DNA of 13,450 nt, taken from the NCBI GenBank assembly GCA_030950835.1, contig JAUZQU010000211.1, forward strand, positions 1 to 13,450, in the 5' to 3' direction. Source of the stretch: Mariprofundaceae bacterium (GTDB lineage Bacteria; Pseudomonadota; Zetaproteobacteria; Mariprofundales; Mariprofundaceae). A program made the translations under genes and the position numbers. The notes beneath the pieces were generated by a model that had not been told where the DNA came from, did no database searches, and saw only the letters and a list, made by a program, of their open reading frames with translations. Every line of letters begins with the position of its first letter. Within the stretch, counting starts at the first letter, position 1. Shown piece by piece: positions 1 to 7,329 of this stretch.

Positions 1-218
1 AAGTCTTTCTCCCGTAGATTGTGTAGTTACTGTAGATTATATTCTTCTTATGCGAAAGTTTGGCTGTGATTCCTTACTGTAGTCGGTTGCTGGCAGAGAA
101 GCTTACAAGGTGAAGTTCAACCTGATATGACGACACATAAGTTTGCATGTACAAAGAATGTGGGTGCAAAAGTAAAAGTATTCTACTATGCTTTTTTTAA
201 TATTTAAGAGAGGCAATT
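1..218 (+). promoter_or_regulatory. Leader/upstream region of the aminotransferase-gcv operon
   Basis: This stretch carries no convincing gene on either strand. It ends with a good ribosome binding site, GAGAGG, five bases before the ATG at 219. The last 60 bases are AT-rich, including a run of seven T near 192-198, as expected near a promoter. I could not find a convincing -35/-10 pair: the best -10-like words are TATTCT (179-184) and TACTAT (184-189), both without a good -35. An imperfect inverted repeat, AGGT (108-111) with ACCT (120-123), could be an operator. I see no glycine riboswitch core. The operon promoter is inferred from position only. Confidence 0.5.
27..82 (+). repeat. Short direct repeats in the operon leader
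   Basis: TTACTGTAG occurs at 27-35 and again at 74-82. GTAGATT occurs at 14-20 and 32-38. The copies are exact but short. They lie upstream of the aminotransferase-gcv operon and could be half-sites for a regulator, but chance occurrence in an AT-rich leader cannot be excluded. Confidence 0.3.
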
Positions 219-1400
219 ATGATTACTTCATTTCACCCACCACAACGTACACTCATGGGCCCTGGCCCTTCGGATGTGAATCCGCGTATTCTTGAGGCGA
301 TGAGTCGCCCAACAATTGGTCATTTGGACCCATTATTTGTGCAAATGATGGATGAAATGAAGAGTTTGTTGCAATATGCTTTTCAGACCAAAAATGAATT
401 AACTATCCCTGTATCTGCGCCGGGTTCGGCGGGCATGGAGACATGTTTTGTCAACCTTGTTGAAGCTGGTGACACGGTGATTATTTGTCAAAACGGCGTT
501 TTCGGTGCCCGTATGAAGGAAAATGTGGAGCGTTGCGGGGCAACTGCTATCATGGTTGAAGATGATTGGGGCAGAGCTTGTGACCCAGCAAAACTGGAAG
601 CTGCTTTAAAAGCCAATCCAGCGGCGACTACCGTTGCCTTTGTACATGCTGAAACATCGACTGGTGCAACTACGGATGTGAAAGCGATGTGTGATTTGGC
701 ACATGCGCATGGCTGCTTGACGATTGTTGATGCGGTGACTTCTTTGGGTGGTACAGAATTGCGTGTGGATGCTTGGGGTGTGGATGCGATTTATTCGGGC
801 ACACAAAAATGCCTGTCTTGTACACCAGGTTTATCGCCTGTGTCGTTTAGTGAAGCATCTGTTGAGCGCATCAAAAATCGCAAAACGAAAGTGCAAAGCT
901 GGTTCTTGGATTTGAACTTGGTCATGGGTTATTGGGGTAAGGGCGCAAAACGTGCTTATCATCATACTGCGCCAGTCAATGCTTTGTATGCTTTGCATGA
1001 ATCCTTGGTGATGTTGCAAGACGAAGGTTTGGAAAATGCTTGGGCGCGTCATGCTAAGCATCACAACGCACTTAAAGCTGGGCTTGAAGCATTGGGGCTT
1101 ACTTTTGTAGTGCCTGAAGATGAACGTTTGCCACAATTAAATGCAGTCACCATTCCTGAAGGTGTGGATGATGCAGAAGTGCGCGGTATTTTATTGAACG
1201 ATTACAACTTGGAAATCGGTGCTGGGCTTGGTGTGATGGGTGGTAATGTGTGGCGCATTGGTTTGATGGGTTATGCTTGTCGTAAAGATAATGTGTTGAA
1301 ATGTGTATCTGCTTTGGATGAAGCGTTGAACCGTGTGGGTGCGCCAGTATCCCAAGGTAAAGCGGTGGCTGCTGCTTTGGCAAGTTACAACAATTCATAA
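219..1400 (+). CDS. Class V PLP aminotransferase, alanine/serine-glyoxylate type
   Basis: The 393-residue protein fits fold-type I, class V aminotransferases of the alanine-glyoxylate / serine-glyoxylate family, which transfer an amino group to glyoxylate to give glycine. Visible family features are the N-terminal MGPGPSDVNPRIL (residues 13-25), a glycine-rich cofactor loop APGSAGMET (67-75), HAETSTG (143-149), VDAVTSLGG with the PLP-pyridine Asp171, and YSGTQK with the Schiff-base Lys197. The length is typical. The ATG is preceded by GAGAGG at ideal spacing. The stop TAA overlaps the gcvT ATG by one base (TAATG), indicating co-translation with the glycine cleavage genes. The context supports a role feeding glycine to that system. 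Whether alanine or serine is the preferred donor cannot be told from the sequence, and class V relatives such as phosphoserine or cysteine-processing enzymes are less likely. Confidence 0.9.
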   Translation: MITSFHPPQRTLMGPGPSDVNPRILEAMSRPTIGHLDPLFVQMMDEMKSLLQYAFQTKNELTIPVSAPGSAGMETCFVNLVEAGDTVIICQNGVFGARMKENVERCGATAIMVEDDWGRACDPAKLEAALKANPAATTVAFVHAETSTGATTDVKAMCDLAHAHGCLTIVDAVTSLGGTELRVDAWGVDAIYSGTQKCLSCTPGLSPVSFSEASVERIKNRKTKVQSWFLDLNLVMGYWGKGAKRAYHHTAPVNALYALHESLVMLQDEGLENAWARHAKHHNALKAGLEALGLTFVVPEDERLPQLNAVTIPEGVDDAEVRGILLNDYNLEIGAGLGVMGGNVWRIGLMGYACRKDNVLKCVSALDEALNRVGAPVSQGKAVAAALASYNNS

Positions 1401-2494
1401 TGTCAGACTTACTTAAAACGCCATTATACGATGATCATGTTGCCTTGGGCGGTAAAATTGTGCCCTTTGCAGGTTATGAGCTGCCAGTGCAGTACAAAAA
1501 CGGGGCATTAAAAGAATATACAGCTGTACGCGAAGGTGCAGCTGGCATTTTTGACATTACCCACATGGGGCAAGTGCGTGTCGAAGGCAAAGATGCTTTG
1601 GCATTTTTGCAATATGTGACCACCAATGATGTGTCTAAGCTTGTTGATGGGCAGGTGCAATATTCGGCTTTGTTGAATGCGCAGGGTACGTTCATTGATG
1701 ATATTACCACTTATAAAATCGATGATTCTGCTTATTATTTGTGCATCAATGCTGCCAATCGGCTTAAAGATGTAGCGCATTTAAAATCGGAAGCGGTCAA
1801 TTTTGATGTGCTTGTTACGGATGAATCGGATGATACCACCTTGCTGGCATTGCAAGGTGCAAAAGCACAAGCTGCTTTGCAAAGTATCGTTGATTTTGAT
1901 TTAGAGAGCATTGGTTATTACAAGTTTGCTCGCGGCAAGATTGGTAAAGCTGGTGGTATTGTTTCACGCACAGGTTATACAGGCGAAGATGGGTTTGAGA
2001 TTTATATCCCCAATCATATTGCCGTGGATGTGTGGCAGGCTTTGCTGGCGCAAGGTGCTGTGCCGATTGGTTTGGCAGCAAGAGATATGTTGCGTACGGA
2101 AATGGGTTATGCGCTTTATGGGCATGAGATTTCCGATGCGGTCACCCCTGTAGAAGCGAAGTTGATGTGGATTACCAAGCTGGCTAAGGGCGACTTTATT
2201 GGCAAGGAAGCTGTGGAAACACGCAAAGCTGAAGGTGCGCAAAAGCGTATGATTGCTTTAAAAATGACTGGGCGCGGCATTCCTCGTGAGCATTATAAAG
2301 TGTTTGTGGATGGTGTAGAAAGTGGTGAAATCACCTCAGGAATGCACTCTCCGCTTGCTGGTGGCGGCGTGGCTTTGGCTTATGTCAAACCAGAACATGT
2401 GACAGAAGGTCAATTAAGTGTTGAAATTCGCGGCAAACAAGTCGCAGCAGAACGTACAAGCACACCGTTTGTACGTAGTAATGTGAGGAAATAA
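1400..2494 (+). CDS. gcvT: Glycine cleavage system T protein (aminomethyltransferase)
   Basis: GcvT takes the aminomethyl group from lipoylated H protein and transfers its methylene unit to tetrahydrofolate, releasing ammonia, in the cytoplasm. The 364-residue length is normal. Family signatures are present: HMGQVRVEG (55-63), TNDVSKL (75-81), the FIDD pair (98-101) containing the catalytic aspartate position, SRTGYTGEDGFE (189-200) and GLAARDMLRTEMGYALYGHE (224-243), followed by the C-terminal barrel domain with TSGMHSPLAGGGVALAYV. There is no strong ribosome binding site; the start overlaps the upstream stop as TAATG, so translation is probably coupled to the aminotransferase. The gcvH gene begins two bases after this gene's stop, with GAGGAA in the gcvT tail acting as its ribosome binding site. 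Confidence 0.96.
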   Translation: MSDLLKTPLYDDHVALGGKIVPFAGYELPVQYKNGALKEYTAVREGAAGIFDITHMGQVRVEGKDALAFLQYVTTNDVSKLVDGQVQYSALLNAQGTFIDDITTYKIDDSAYYLCINAANRLKDVAHLKSEAVNFDVLVTDESDDTTLLALQGAKAQAALQSIVDFDLESIGYYKFARGKIGKAGGIVSRTGYTGEDGFEIYIPNHIAVDVWQALLAQGAVPIGLAARDMLRTEMGYALYGHEISDAVTPVEAKLMWITKLAKGDFIGKEAVETRKAEGAQKRMIALKMTGRGIPREHYKVFVDGVESGEITSGMHSPLAGGGVALAYVKPEHVTEGQLSVEIRGKQVAAERTSTPFVRSNVRK

Positions 2495-2495
2495 T

Positions 2496-2873
2496 ATGTC
2501 TATACCAGCAGATTTAAAATATAGTAAAGACCATGAATGGGTGCGTATTGAAGGTGATACAGCGACTTTTGGTGTCACTGACCATGCCCAAGAAGCTTTG
2601 GGTGACATTGTTTTTGTCGAAGTACCTGAAATTGGACAAGAACTTGACGCTGGCGATGCTTATGCAGTGGTCGAATCCGTGAAAGCGGTATCGGAGGTGT
2701 AGGCCCCTGTCGCTGGCGAAGTCATTGAAGCCAATGAAGCGCTTGAAGCAACGCCTGACCTAGTGAATACCGAGCCTTATGGTTCGGGTTGGATTGCGAA
2801 AATCAAAATCAGCGGTGAAATATCGGCTGACTTGATGAACGATGATGAGTACAACACTTTTTTAGAAGAATAA
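2496..2873 (+). pseudogene. gcvH: Glycine cleavage H protein interrupted by an in-frame TAG
   Basis: H protein is the lipoyl-carrying shuttle of the glycine cleavage system. Read from ATG 2496 to TAA 2871-2873, the frame has 126 codons, the normal length for GcvH, but codon 69 is TAG (2700-2702). The 68 residues before it contain the N-terminal HEWVRIEGDTATFGVTDHAQ and the lipoylation motif ESVKAVSEV with Lys63. The codons after the stop encode APVAGEVIEANEAL, then NTEPYGSGWIAKIKI and YNTFLEE, all typical GcvH sequence. The residue at this position in the family is normally Tyr (pattern SD-I/V-Y-A-P), so a single TAC/TAT to TAG change explains it. No frameshift is present. A 68-residue product would lack the second half of the lipoyl domain. 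The cause could be a true nonsense mutation, a sequencing error or stop-codon read-through. It is otherwise well embedded in the operon (GAGGAA ribosome binding site). Confidence 0.92.
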
Positions 2874-2889
2874 TTTTTTGACCATATAC

Positions 2890-2932
2890 AAGCGCAAAGC
2901 ATACAGAGCGAACACTTTGTGGCTTTGTGCTT
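2890..2932 (+). other. Hairpin between gcvH and gcvPA
   Basis: In RNA, AAGCGCAAAGC (2890-2900) can pair with GCTTTGTGCTT (2922-2932) over 11 pairs, including one G-U, around a 21-base loop. Two more T follow the stem, so as a terminator it is weak. It sits in the only sizeable gap inside the operon (about 80 bases) and could act as a processing or partial attenuation site, or stabilise one side of the message. Function is inferred from position only. Confidence 0.4.
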
Positions 2933-2953
2933 TTGTGGTTTAGTGAGATAATG

Positions 2954-4300
2954 ATGCGATATTTACCCCATACCGATAGTGATAGACAATCCATGTTGCA
3001 AGCCATTGGCGCCGATAAGATGGCAGACTTGTTTGCCGATATTCCTCGCGAATTTCATATTGAACAAGGCAGTTTGAATCTGCCTGATGGTTTATCTGAA
3101 ACGGGTATTCTGCGTAAGTTTACCAAGGCTGCTGAACAAAATAGGCATGCAGGAAACACCCGTTGCTTCTTAGGCGGCGGTACTTACCATCATTTTGTAC
3201 CTGCGGTGGTGGATTATGTCATTTCACGCGGTGAGTTTCTCACTGCCTACACCCCTTACCAACCCGAAATCGCCCAAGGCACCTTGCAAGCCTTGTTTGA
3301 ATACCAAACCATGATTGCACGTTTAACAGCTATGGATGTCTCCAATGCCTCCATGTATGAAGCTGCGACTGCCACTGCGGAAGCTGCTTTGATGGCAAGG
3401 CGGGTGACGCGGAAAACACGCACCGTGATTGCAGGCTCTGTGAACCCGCGTTATCGCGCTGTGACTGAAAACTACTTATCTCGCCTTGAAGGTGATTATG
3501 TTGAAGTGGACATGGGACATTTTGGCACGGACTTGAGCAAAGTGATTGCAGCCATAGATAACACCACGGCTTCAGTCATTGTGCAATACCCTGATTTTTA
3601 CGGCACAGTTTATGACTTGGCTCCTTTACGCGAAGCTTGTGATCAACATAAATGTTTAATGGTGGTCACCTTTTCGGATATAAGTGCCTTTGGTTTAATT
3701 ACCCCTCCGGGTGATTTTGGTACGGATATTGCAGTGGGTTCGGGGCAAGCTTTGGGTATACCTATGGCATTTGGTGGCCCACATTTGGGCATTCTGACCT
3801 GCAAACAAAAGTATTTAAGGCAAATGCCTGGTCGGGTATGTGGTTTAACTGATGATGTGGATGGTAAACGTGGTTTTGTGTTGACACTTTCTACACGTGA
3901 ACAACATATTCGTCGTGAAAAAGCGACTTCGAACATCTGCACCAATCAAGGTTTGATGTGTACAGCAGCTGCCACTTACATGACCTTGATGGGTGATAAA
4001 GGTTTGGAAACTGTAGCAAAACATTCCGCTGCGGCGCTTGAGTTATTGGTCTCGCAACTACCTTCACATGTGCAAGCTGCTTCAGGGGCACATTACAATG
4101 AGACTTTATTAAGCTTTGAAAATCAACAAAAACGTGATGCTTTTGTGCAAAAAGCACGCGAAAATGATATTTTTGCAGGTATTCCACTAGAAAAAATGGA
4201 TAAACATGCTGAAAAGCGGCATTTGTTGGTCGCTACCACTGAAATGTTAGAAAAAGAAGATATCAACGATTATATCACCACTTTGGAGGCATCAGCATGA
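2954..4300 (+). CDS. gcvPA: Glycine dehydrogenase (decarboxylating) subunit 1, P protein N-terminal half
   Basis: This is the N-terminal subunit of a two-subunit glycine decarboxylase. With GcvPB it removes CO2 from glycine and loads the aminomethyl group onto lipoylated H protein. From ATG 2954 the product is 448 residues, normal for GcvPA. It starts MRYLPHTDSD like relatives and shows GGGTYHHFVP (74-83), NASMYEAATATAEA (131-144), VGSGQALGIPMAFGGPHLG (261-279) and TREQHIRREKATSNICTNQ (314-332). The PLP lysine lies in the partner subunit. An in-frame ATG at 2951 gives one extra Met; 2954 was preferred because GTGAG (2943-2947) is then six bases upstream. A more upstream start at 2927 would add unrelated residues. 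The stop overlaps gcvPB by four bases (ATGA), which fits equimolar production of the two halves. Confidence 0.96.
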   Translation: MRYLPHTDSDRQSMLQAIGADKMADLFADIPREFHIEQGSLNLPDGLSETGILRKFTKAAEQNRHAGNTRCFLGGGTYHHFVPAVVDYVISRGEFLTAYTPYQPEIAQGTLQALFEYQTMIARLTAMDVSNASMYEAATATAEAALMARRVTRKTRTVIAGSVNPRYRAVTENYLSRLEGDYVEVDMGHFGTDLSKVIAAIDNTTASVIVQYPDFYGTVYDLAPLREACDQHKCLMVVTFSDISAFGLITPPGDFGTDIAVGSGQALGIPMAFGGPHLGILTCKQKYLRQMPGRVCGLTDDVDGKRGFVLTLSTREQHIRREKATSNICTNQGLMCTAAATYMTLMGDKGLETVAKHSAAALELLVSQLPSHVQAASGAHYNETLLSFENQQKRDAFVQKARENDIFAGIPLEKMDKHAEKRHLLVATTEMLEKEDINDYITTLEASA

Positions 4301-5781
4301 GTGCTGCAAGCCCTACATACTCCGCCACATCAGGCATTCAACATGAAGAACCCTTGGTCTTTGAACATGCCCATGAAGCGCCTGAATCCATTAATCTGCC
4401 AGGTGTGCAGGCTGATATTTCAGCATCTTTACAAGCCTTCTCACGGCAAAAAGAAGCCCGGATACCTGGTCTTTCCGAGCCTGAAACGGTACGTCACTTT
4501 GTGCGTTTAAGCCAATGGAATCATGGCATTGAAACAGGGTTTTATCCGCTTGGTTCATGCACCATGAAGTATAACCCACGGGTCAATGAACAAGTCGCAA
4601 GGCTGCCTGGTTTAGCACATATTCACCCTGAACAACCCGATGATTCAGTGCAAGGTGCTTTGGCATTATTGCATGAAGTACAACATTGGTTGGGAGAAAT
4701 TTCAGGCTTACCACATGTGACCATGCAACCTGCTGCTGGCGCACATGGCGAGTTGACGGGTTTGATGATGATTCGTGCTTGTTTGGATGCTAGAGGTGAG
4801 ACAAAACGTAAAAAAGTGCTTGTTCCAGATTCCGCACACGGCACTAACCCTGCATCAGCAGCACTTTGTGGCATGTTTTGCGTAGAATTGAAGTCAGGCA
4901 AAGATGGGCGCATTGACTTGGACGAGTTAAAAGCACATTTGGATGATGAAACAGCCGCTTTGATGCTGACCAACCCCAATACCGCAGGTAATTTTGAGTC
5001 GGACATCCAAGAAATATGCCAGTTGGTACATGATGCAGGTGGTTTGGTCTATGGTGATGGAGCAAACTTAAATGCACTTGTTGGCGTGGCAAGGCCAGGA
5101 GATATGGGCTTGGATTGTTTGCATATCAATGTACACAAAACATTCGCTACACCACACGGTGGTGGTGGTCCAGGCGCAGGGCCAGTCGCAGTAAATGATA
5201 CACTTGCACCCTATTTACCTGTGCCGCGTATCACCAAAAAAGGTGATACTTATCACCTTGATACGGACAGTGATAGCTCCGTGGGTTCGATATTGGGTGT
5301 GATTGGGCAATCGGGCGTATTTATGCGGGCAAATGCCTATATTTCTGCTTTTGGTAAGAATCATTTGCATCAAATTTCCCAAGATGCAGTCTTGAATGCC
5401 AATTATGTGTTGAGCCGTTTAAAAGATAAATACCACGTACCCTTTGATGGTCTGTGTAAACATGAATGCCTGTTGACCGATGATTTGCAAACCAAACATG
5501 GCGTGAAAACCTTGGATATTGCCAAACAATTGATTGATTTGGGTTTCCACCCTATGACCGTATATTTCCCACTGATTGTCCATGGTGCGATGCTGATTGA
5601 GCCTACTGAAACCGAGTCCCGTGAGACTTTGGATTCATTTTGTGATGCCATGTTAGAAATTGCTGCCCAATGTGAAGCTGGGGATACCCAAGCCTTGCAT
5701 GATGCGCCAGTAAAAGCCTTCCGCAAACGTTTGGATGAAACCAAAGCGGCAAGAAATCCTGTGTTGGTTTGGCAAGATTAA
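4297..5781 (+). CDS. gcvPB: Glycine dehydrogenase (decarboxylating) subunit 2, P protein C-terminal half
   Basis: This subunit supplies the PLP-binding lysine of the split glycine decarboxylase. The 494-residue length is typical. Diagnostic segments are GFYPLGSCTMKYNPR (81-95), MQPAAGAHGELTGLM (143-157), DSAHGTNPASAA (178-189), TNPNTAG (225-231) and HINVHKTFATPHGGGGPGAG (276-295), in which Lys281 forms the Schiff base with PLP. The glycine-rich loop after the lysine is intact. The start ATG has a strong ribosome binding site, GGAGG, and overlaps the gcvPA stop. Expression of the heterodimer with an interrupted gcvH in the same operon is notable, because this enzyme needs H protein as the acceptor for efficient turnover. 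Confidence 0.97.
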   Translation: MSAASPTYSATSGIQHEEPLVFEHAHEAPESINLPGVQADISASLQAFSRQKEARIPGLSEPETVRHFVRLSQWNHGIETGFYPLGSCTMKYNPRVNEQVARLPGLAHIHPEQPDDSVQGALALLHEVQHWLGEISGLPHVTMQPAAGAHGELTGLMMIRACLDARGETKRKKVLVPDSAHGTNPASAALCGMFCVELKSGKDGRIDLDELKAHLDDETAALMLTNPNTAGNFESDIQEICQLVHDAGGLVYGDGANLNALVGVARPGDMGLDCLHINVHKTFATPHGGGGPGAGPVAVNDTLAPYLPVPRITKKGDTYHLDTDSDSSVGSILGVIGQSGVFMRANAYISAFGKNHLHQISQDAVLNANYVLSRLKDKYHVPFDGLCKHECLLTDDLQTKHGVKTLDIAKQLIDLGFHPMTVYFPLIVHGAMLIEPTETESRETLDSFCDAMLEIAAQCEAGDTQALHDAPVKAFRKRLDETKAARNPVLVWQD

Positions 5782-6185
5782 GTGCCATAGACCTTCCAGT
5801 GTTGCACCATGTTGCGCTGATTGTTGCTGATTTAGAGAAAGCGGCACATTTGTATGGTGAGGTATTGGGTTTAGAGCCTGATTATCGTCCTGATTTGAAG
5901 TTTGAAGGGCTGTTTTACAAGTTGGGTCATGGTCAACAGTTGCACTTGATGAAGCTGGATAATCCAGATGCGCAAAGTGTACGTCCCAAACATGGTGGCC
6001 GCTATCGACATATGGCTTTATCGGTTGCTGACTTGTCGCAGATCACTAGGCAACTGGATATCTTAGACATAGACTATACGCGCAGCTTATCAGGGCGAGA
6101 AGCTGTGTTTTTGTATGATGCTGATGGTAATAGCCTTGAGCTGATTGTGCTACCAAAAGTGACTTCAGAAAACGCCAATATCTGA
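5769..6185 (+). CDS. VOC (glyoxalase/bleomycin-resistance fold) family protein
   Basis: A small cytoplasmic protein of about 138 residues with two beta-alpha-beta-beta-beta units. LHHVALIVADLEKAAHLYG opens the first unit and RHMALSVADLSQITRQLD the second, ending with YDADGNSLELIV. Candidate metal ligands at the usual family positions are His14, His59 (in QQLHLMKL), His81 and Glu124. The substrate cannot be assigned; relatives include glyoxalase I-like lyases, dioxygenases and thiol transferases. No ATG starts this frame. The TTG at 5769 overlaps the end of gcvPB by 13 bases and would be translationally coupled, while GTG 5799 or TTG 5802 would give a protein starting right at the first beta strand. 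No strong ribosome binding site decides between them. It is the last gene of the gcv operon, and its stop lies within an inverted repeat. Confidence 0.8.
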   Translation: MARLSAIDLPVLHHVALIVADLEKAAHLYGEVLGLEPDYRPDLKFEGLFYKLGHGQQLHLMKLDNPDAQSVRPKHGGRYRHMALSVADLSQITRQLDILDIDYTRSLSGREAVFLYDADGNSLELIVLPKVTSENANI

Positions 6186-6196
6186 ATCTTGGCGTT
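6171..6196. terminator. Inverted repeat over the VOC stop codon, possible minus-strand terminator
   Basis: AACGCCAA (6171-6178) and TTGGCGTT (6189-6196) form a perfect 8-base-pair stem with a 10-base loop containing the VOC stop codon. On the minus strand the stem is followed by TTC, giving a TTTTC run, so it could help to end the four-gene minus-strand operon. On the plus strand no T-run follows. The role is inferred. Confidence 0.45.
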
Positions 6197-6228
6197 GATA
6201 ATCACCAAGAACTTGCAACACTAAATAT

Positions 6229-6248
6229 AGAAAAACATCCGTTTTTCT
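6229..6248. terminator. AT-rich hairpin between convergent operons
   Basis: AGAAAAAC (6229-6236) and GTTTTTCT (6241-6248) form a perfect 8-base-pair stem with a four-base loop (ATCC), centred between the gcv operon and the convergent operon. It reads as a hairpin in both directions and the 3' arm is T-rich. It is the best candidate for a shared bidirectional terminator in this 73-base gap. Confidence 0.55.
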
Positions 6249-6258
6249 GAGCTTAGCT

Positions 6259-7329
6259 TTAGACTTGGCTTTGTATGGTGTGTAAAAAGCTATCTTGATT
6301 TGTTTGGGCTTGGGCGATTAAAGCTTGGTGTAAACGTGGGTTATGCTCGATAATATCGTTGAACTTTGTTGTGGTAAAACGTATCAAGGTTGTGCTTTGC
6401 ATACACACTATATCCGCCATATAAGTATGATTATTCACCCTTACATTCAGCACATCTAACCCGATTAAAGCCCCCTCTTTAAGGCTCTCTAATACCACAC
6501 TTTCACCGTGCTTATTTTCTGTAAGTATACGCACTGCACCGCTGCAAATGAGGTCAACATATTGGATGTTTTCACCACTTTGGTGCAAACGTGTTAAGGC
6601 GGCAATTTCAAGCCACTCTCCTTGCTTGGCTAAAATGCGTTGTAAATGTTCAGGTGCGCGTTTTAAGTGTTTATTTTTTTTAAGGGCGACGATAATTTTG
6701 CGTGTATTGGCTTCTTGAACCAATGCTTGTTCCACTTTGGGATTTTCCAGGAATAATTTAAGCACATCTTTACCGGGAATAGCCAACAGCAAAGCATCTT
6801 CACATGCCAAAACATCCGCATTACGTGGTGTACCGTCTAAAAAAGCCAACTCACCAATCACTTCACCTGCGCGCAAGACATGTTCCAAATTTTTCTCGCC
6901 TTGAGCATCATGGCTCCACACTGCCAACTCACCTGATAACACAATGAACATTTGTTCGTCTTGTTCACCATAACGAATCAAATATTCGCCCATTTTGACT
7001 TCAATCCGCTTATGTGTACGAAAAGCTTTGCCCATAAAACTACGTGATGCAAGGTGCAAAAACGGGGTGGAATAAAAGTGTTCTTGATGCTCTTGTAGAC
7101 TTAAATGTTGGCGAATGGATTTGGTTTCTTCGGCGCGTTGTTGTTGCCCTTGATTCAATAATAAATGATACAGTTTATCGAGCAACAACTCAGCCTCTAC
7201 ATTGTTTTGTAGTTGCAGCAAAATCTCTACTTTTTTCTGTAGGTATTCAGGGTCTCTGGGATAAAGTGAGCAGAGTTGTTCATACATCGCTAAGCGGTGC
7301 TGTAAGGCTTGCTTTTGCTCACTTGTCAT
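6259..7329 (-). CDS. TPR-like protein with two cyclic-nucleotide-binding-like domains (copy A)
   Basis: The 356-residue protein has a helical, TPR-like N-terminus (about 5-80, with the repeat feature LYPRDPEYLQKKVEILLQL), then a cNMP-binding domain at about 95-215 and a second, weaker one at about 228-345. The first domain has a canonical phosphate-binding cassette, IGELAFLDGTPRNADV (158-173), with the conserved Glu160 and Arg169, so it could bind a cyclic nucleotide. The matching segment in the second domain (IGLDVLNVRVNN, 289-300) lacks that pattern and is probably structural. There is no DNA-binding helix-turn-helix, kinase or membrane segment, so this is not a CRP-type regulator. It is the last gene of a four-gene operon; its ATG overlaps the stop of copy B (ATGA). 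A sensor or scaffold role is inferred. The ligand is unknown. Confidence 0.85.
   Translation of the reverse strand: MTSEQKQALQHRLAMYEQLCSLYPRDPEYLQKKVEILLQLQNNVEAELLLDKLYHLLLNQGQQQRAEETKSIRQHLSLQEHQEHFYSTPFLHLASRSFMGKAFRTHKRIEVKMGEYLIRYGEQDEQMFIVLSGELAVWSHDAQGEKNLEHVLRAGEVIGELAFLDGTPRNADVLACEDALLLAIPGKDVLKLFLENPKVEQALVQEANTRKIIVALKKNKHLKRAPEHLQRILAKQGEWLEIAALTRLHQSGENIQYVDLICSGAVRILTENKHGESVVLESLKEGALIGLDVLNVRVNNHTYMADIVCMQSTTLIRFTTTKFNDIIEHNPRLHQALIAQAQTNQDSFLHTIQSQV

Noticed and set aside
1..218. Glycine riboswitch ahead of the gcv operon
   Set aside because: I looked for the tandem aptamer core and the usual conserved purine-rich segments and found none. The space also appears short for a tandem aptamer plus expression platform.
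2700..2702. Pyrrolysine insertion at the gcvH TAG
   Set aside because: No pyl genes or downstream insertion structure are seen in the window, and the position is a conserved Tyr in the family, so a point mutation or error is simpler. Kept only as a genome-level check.
2927..2953. Upstream start of gcvPA at 2927
   Set aside because: The extra residues (MLLWFSEIM) are not found in the family and overlap the hairpin; the GTGAG site favours the ATG at 2954.
4623..5006. A 127-codon open frame on the minus strand within gcvPB
   Set aside because: It is antisense to a strongly conserved gene, has no family resemblance and arises from codon bias on the opposite strand. The same applies to similar antisense frames over the aminotransferase, gcvT, the ATPase (9959-10279) and lplT.
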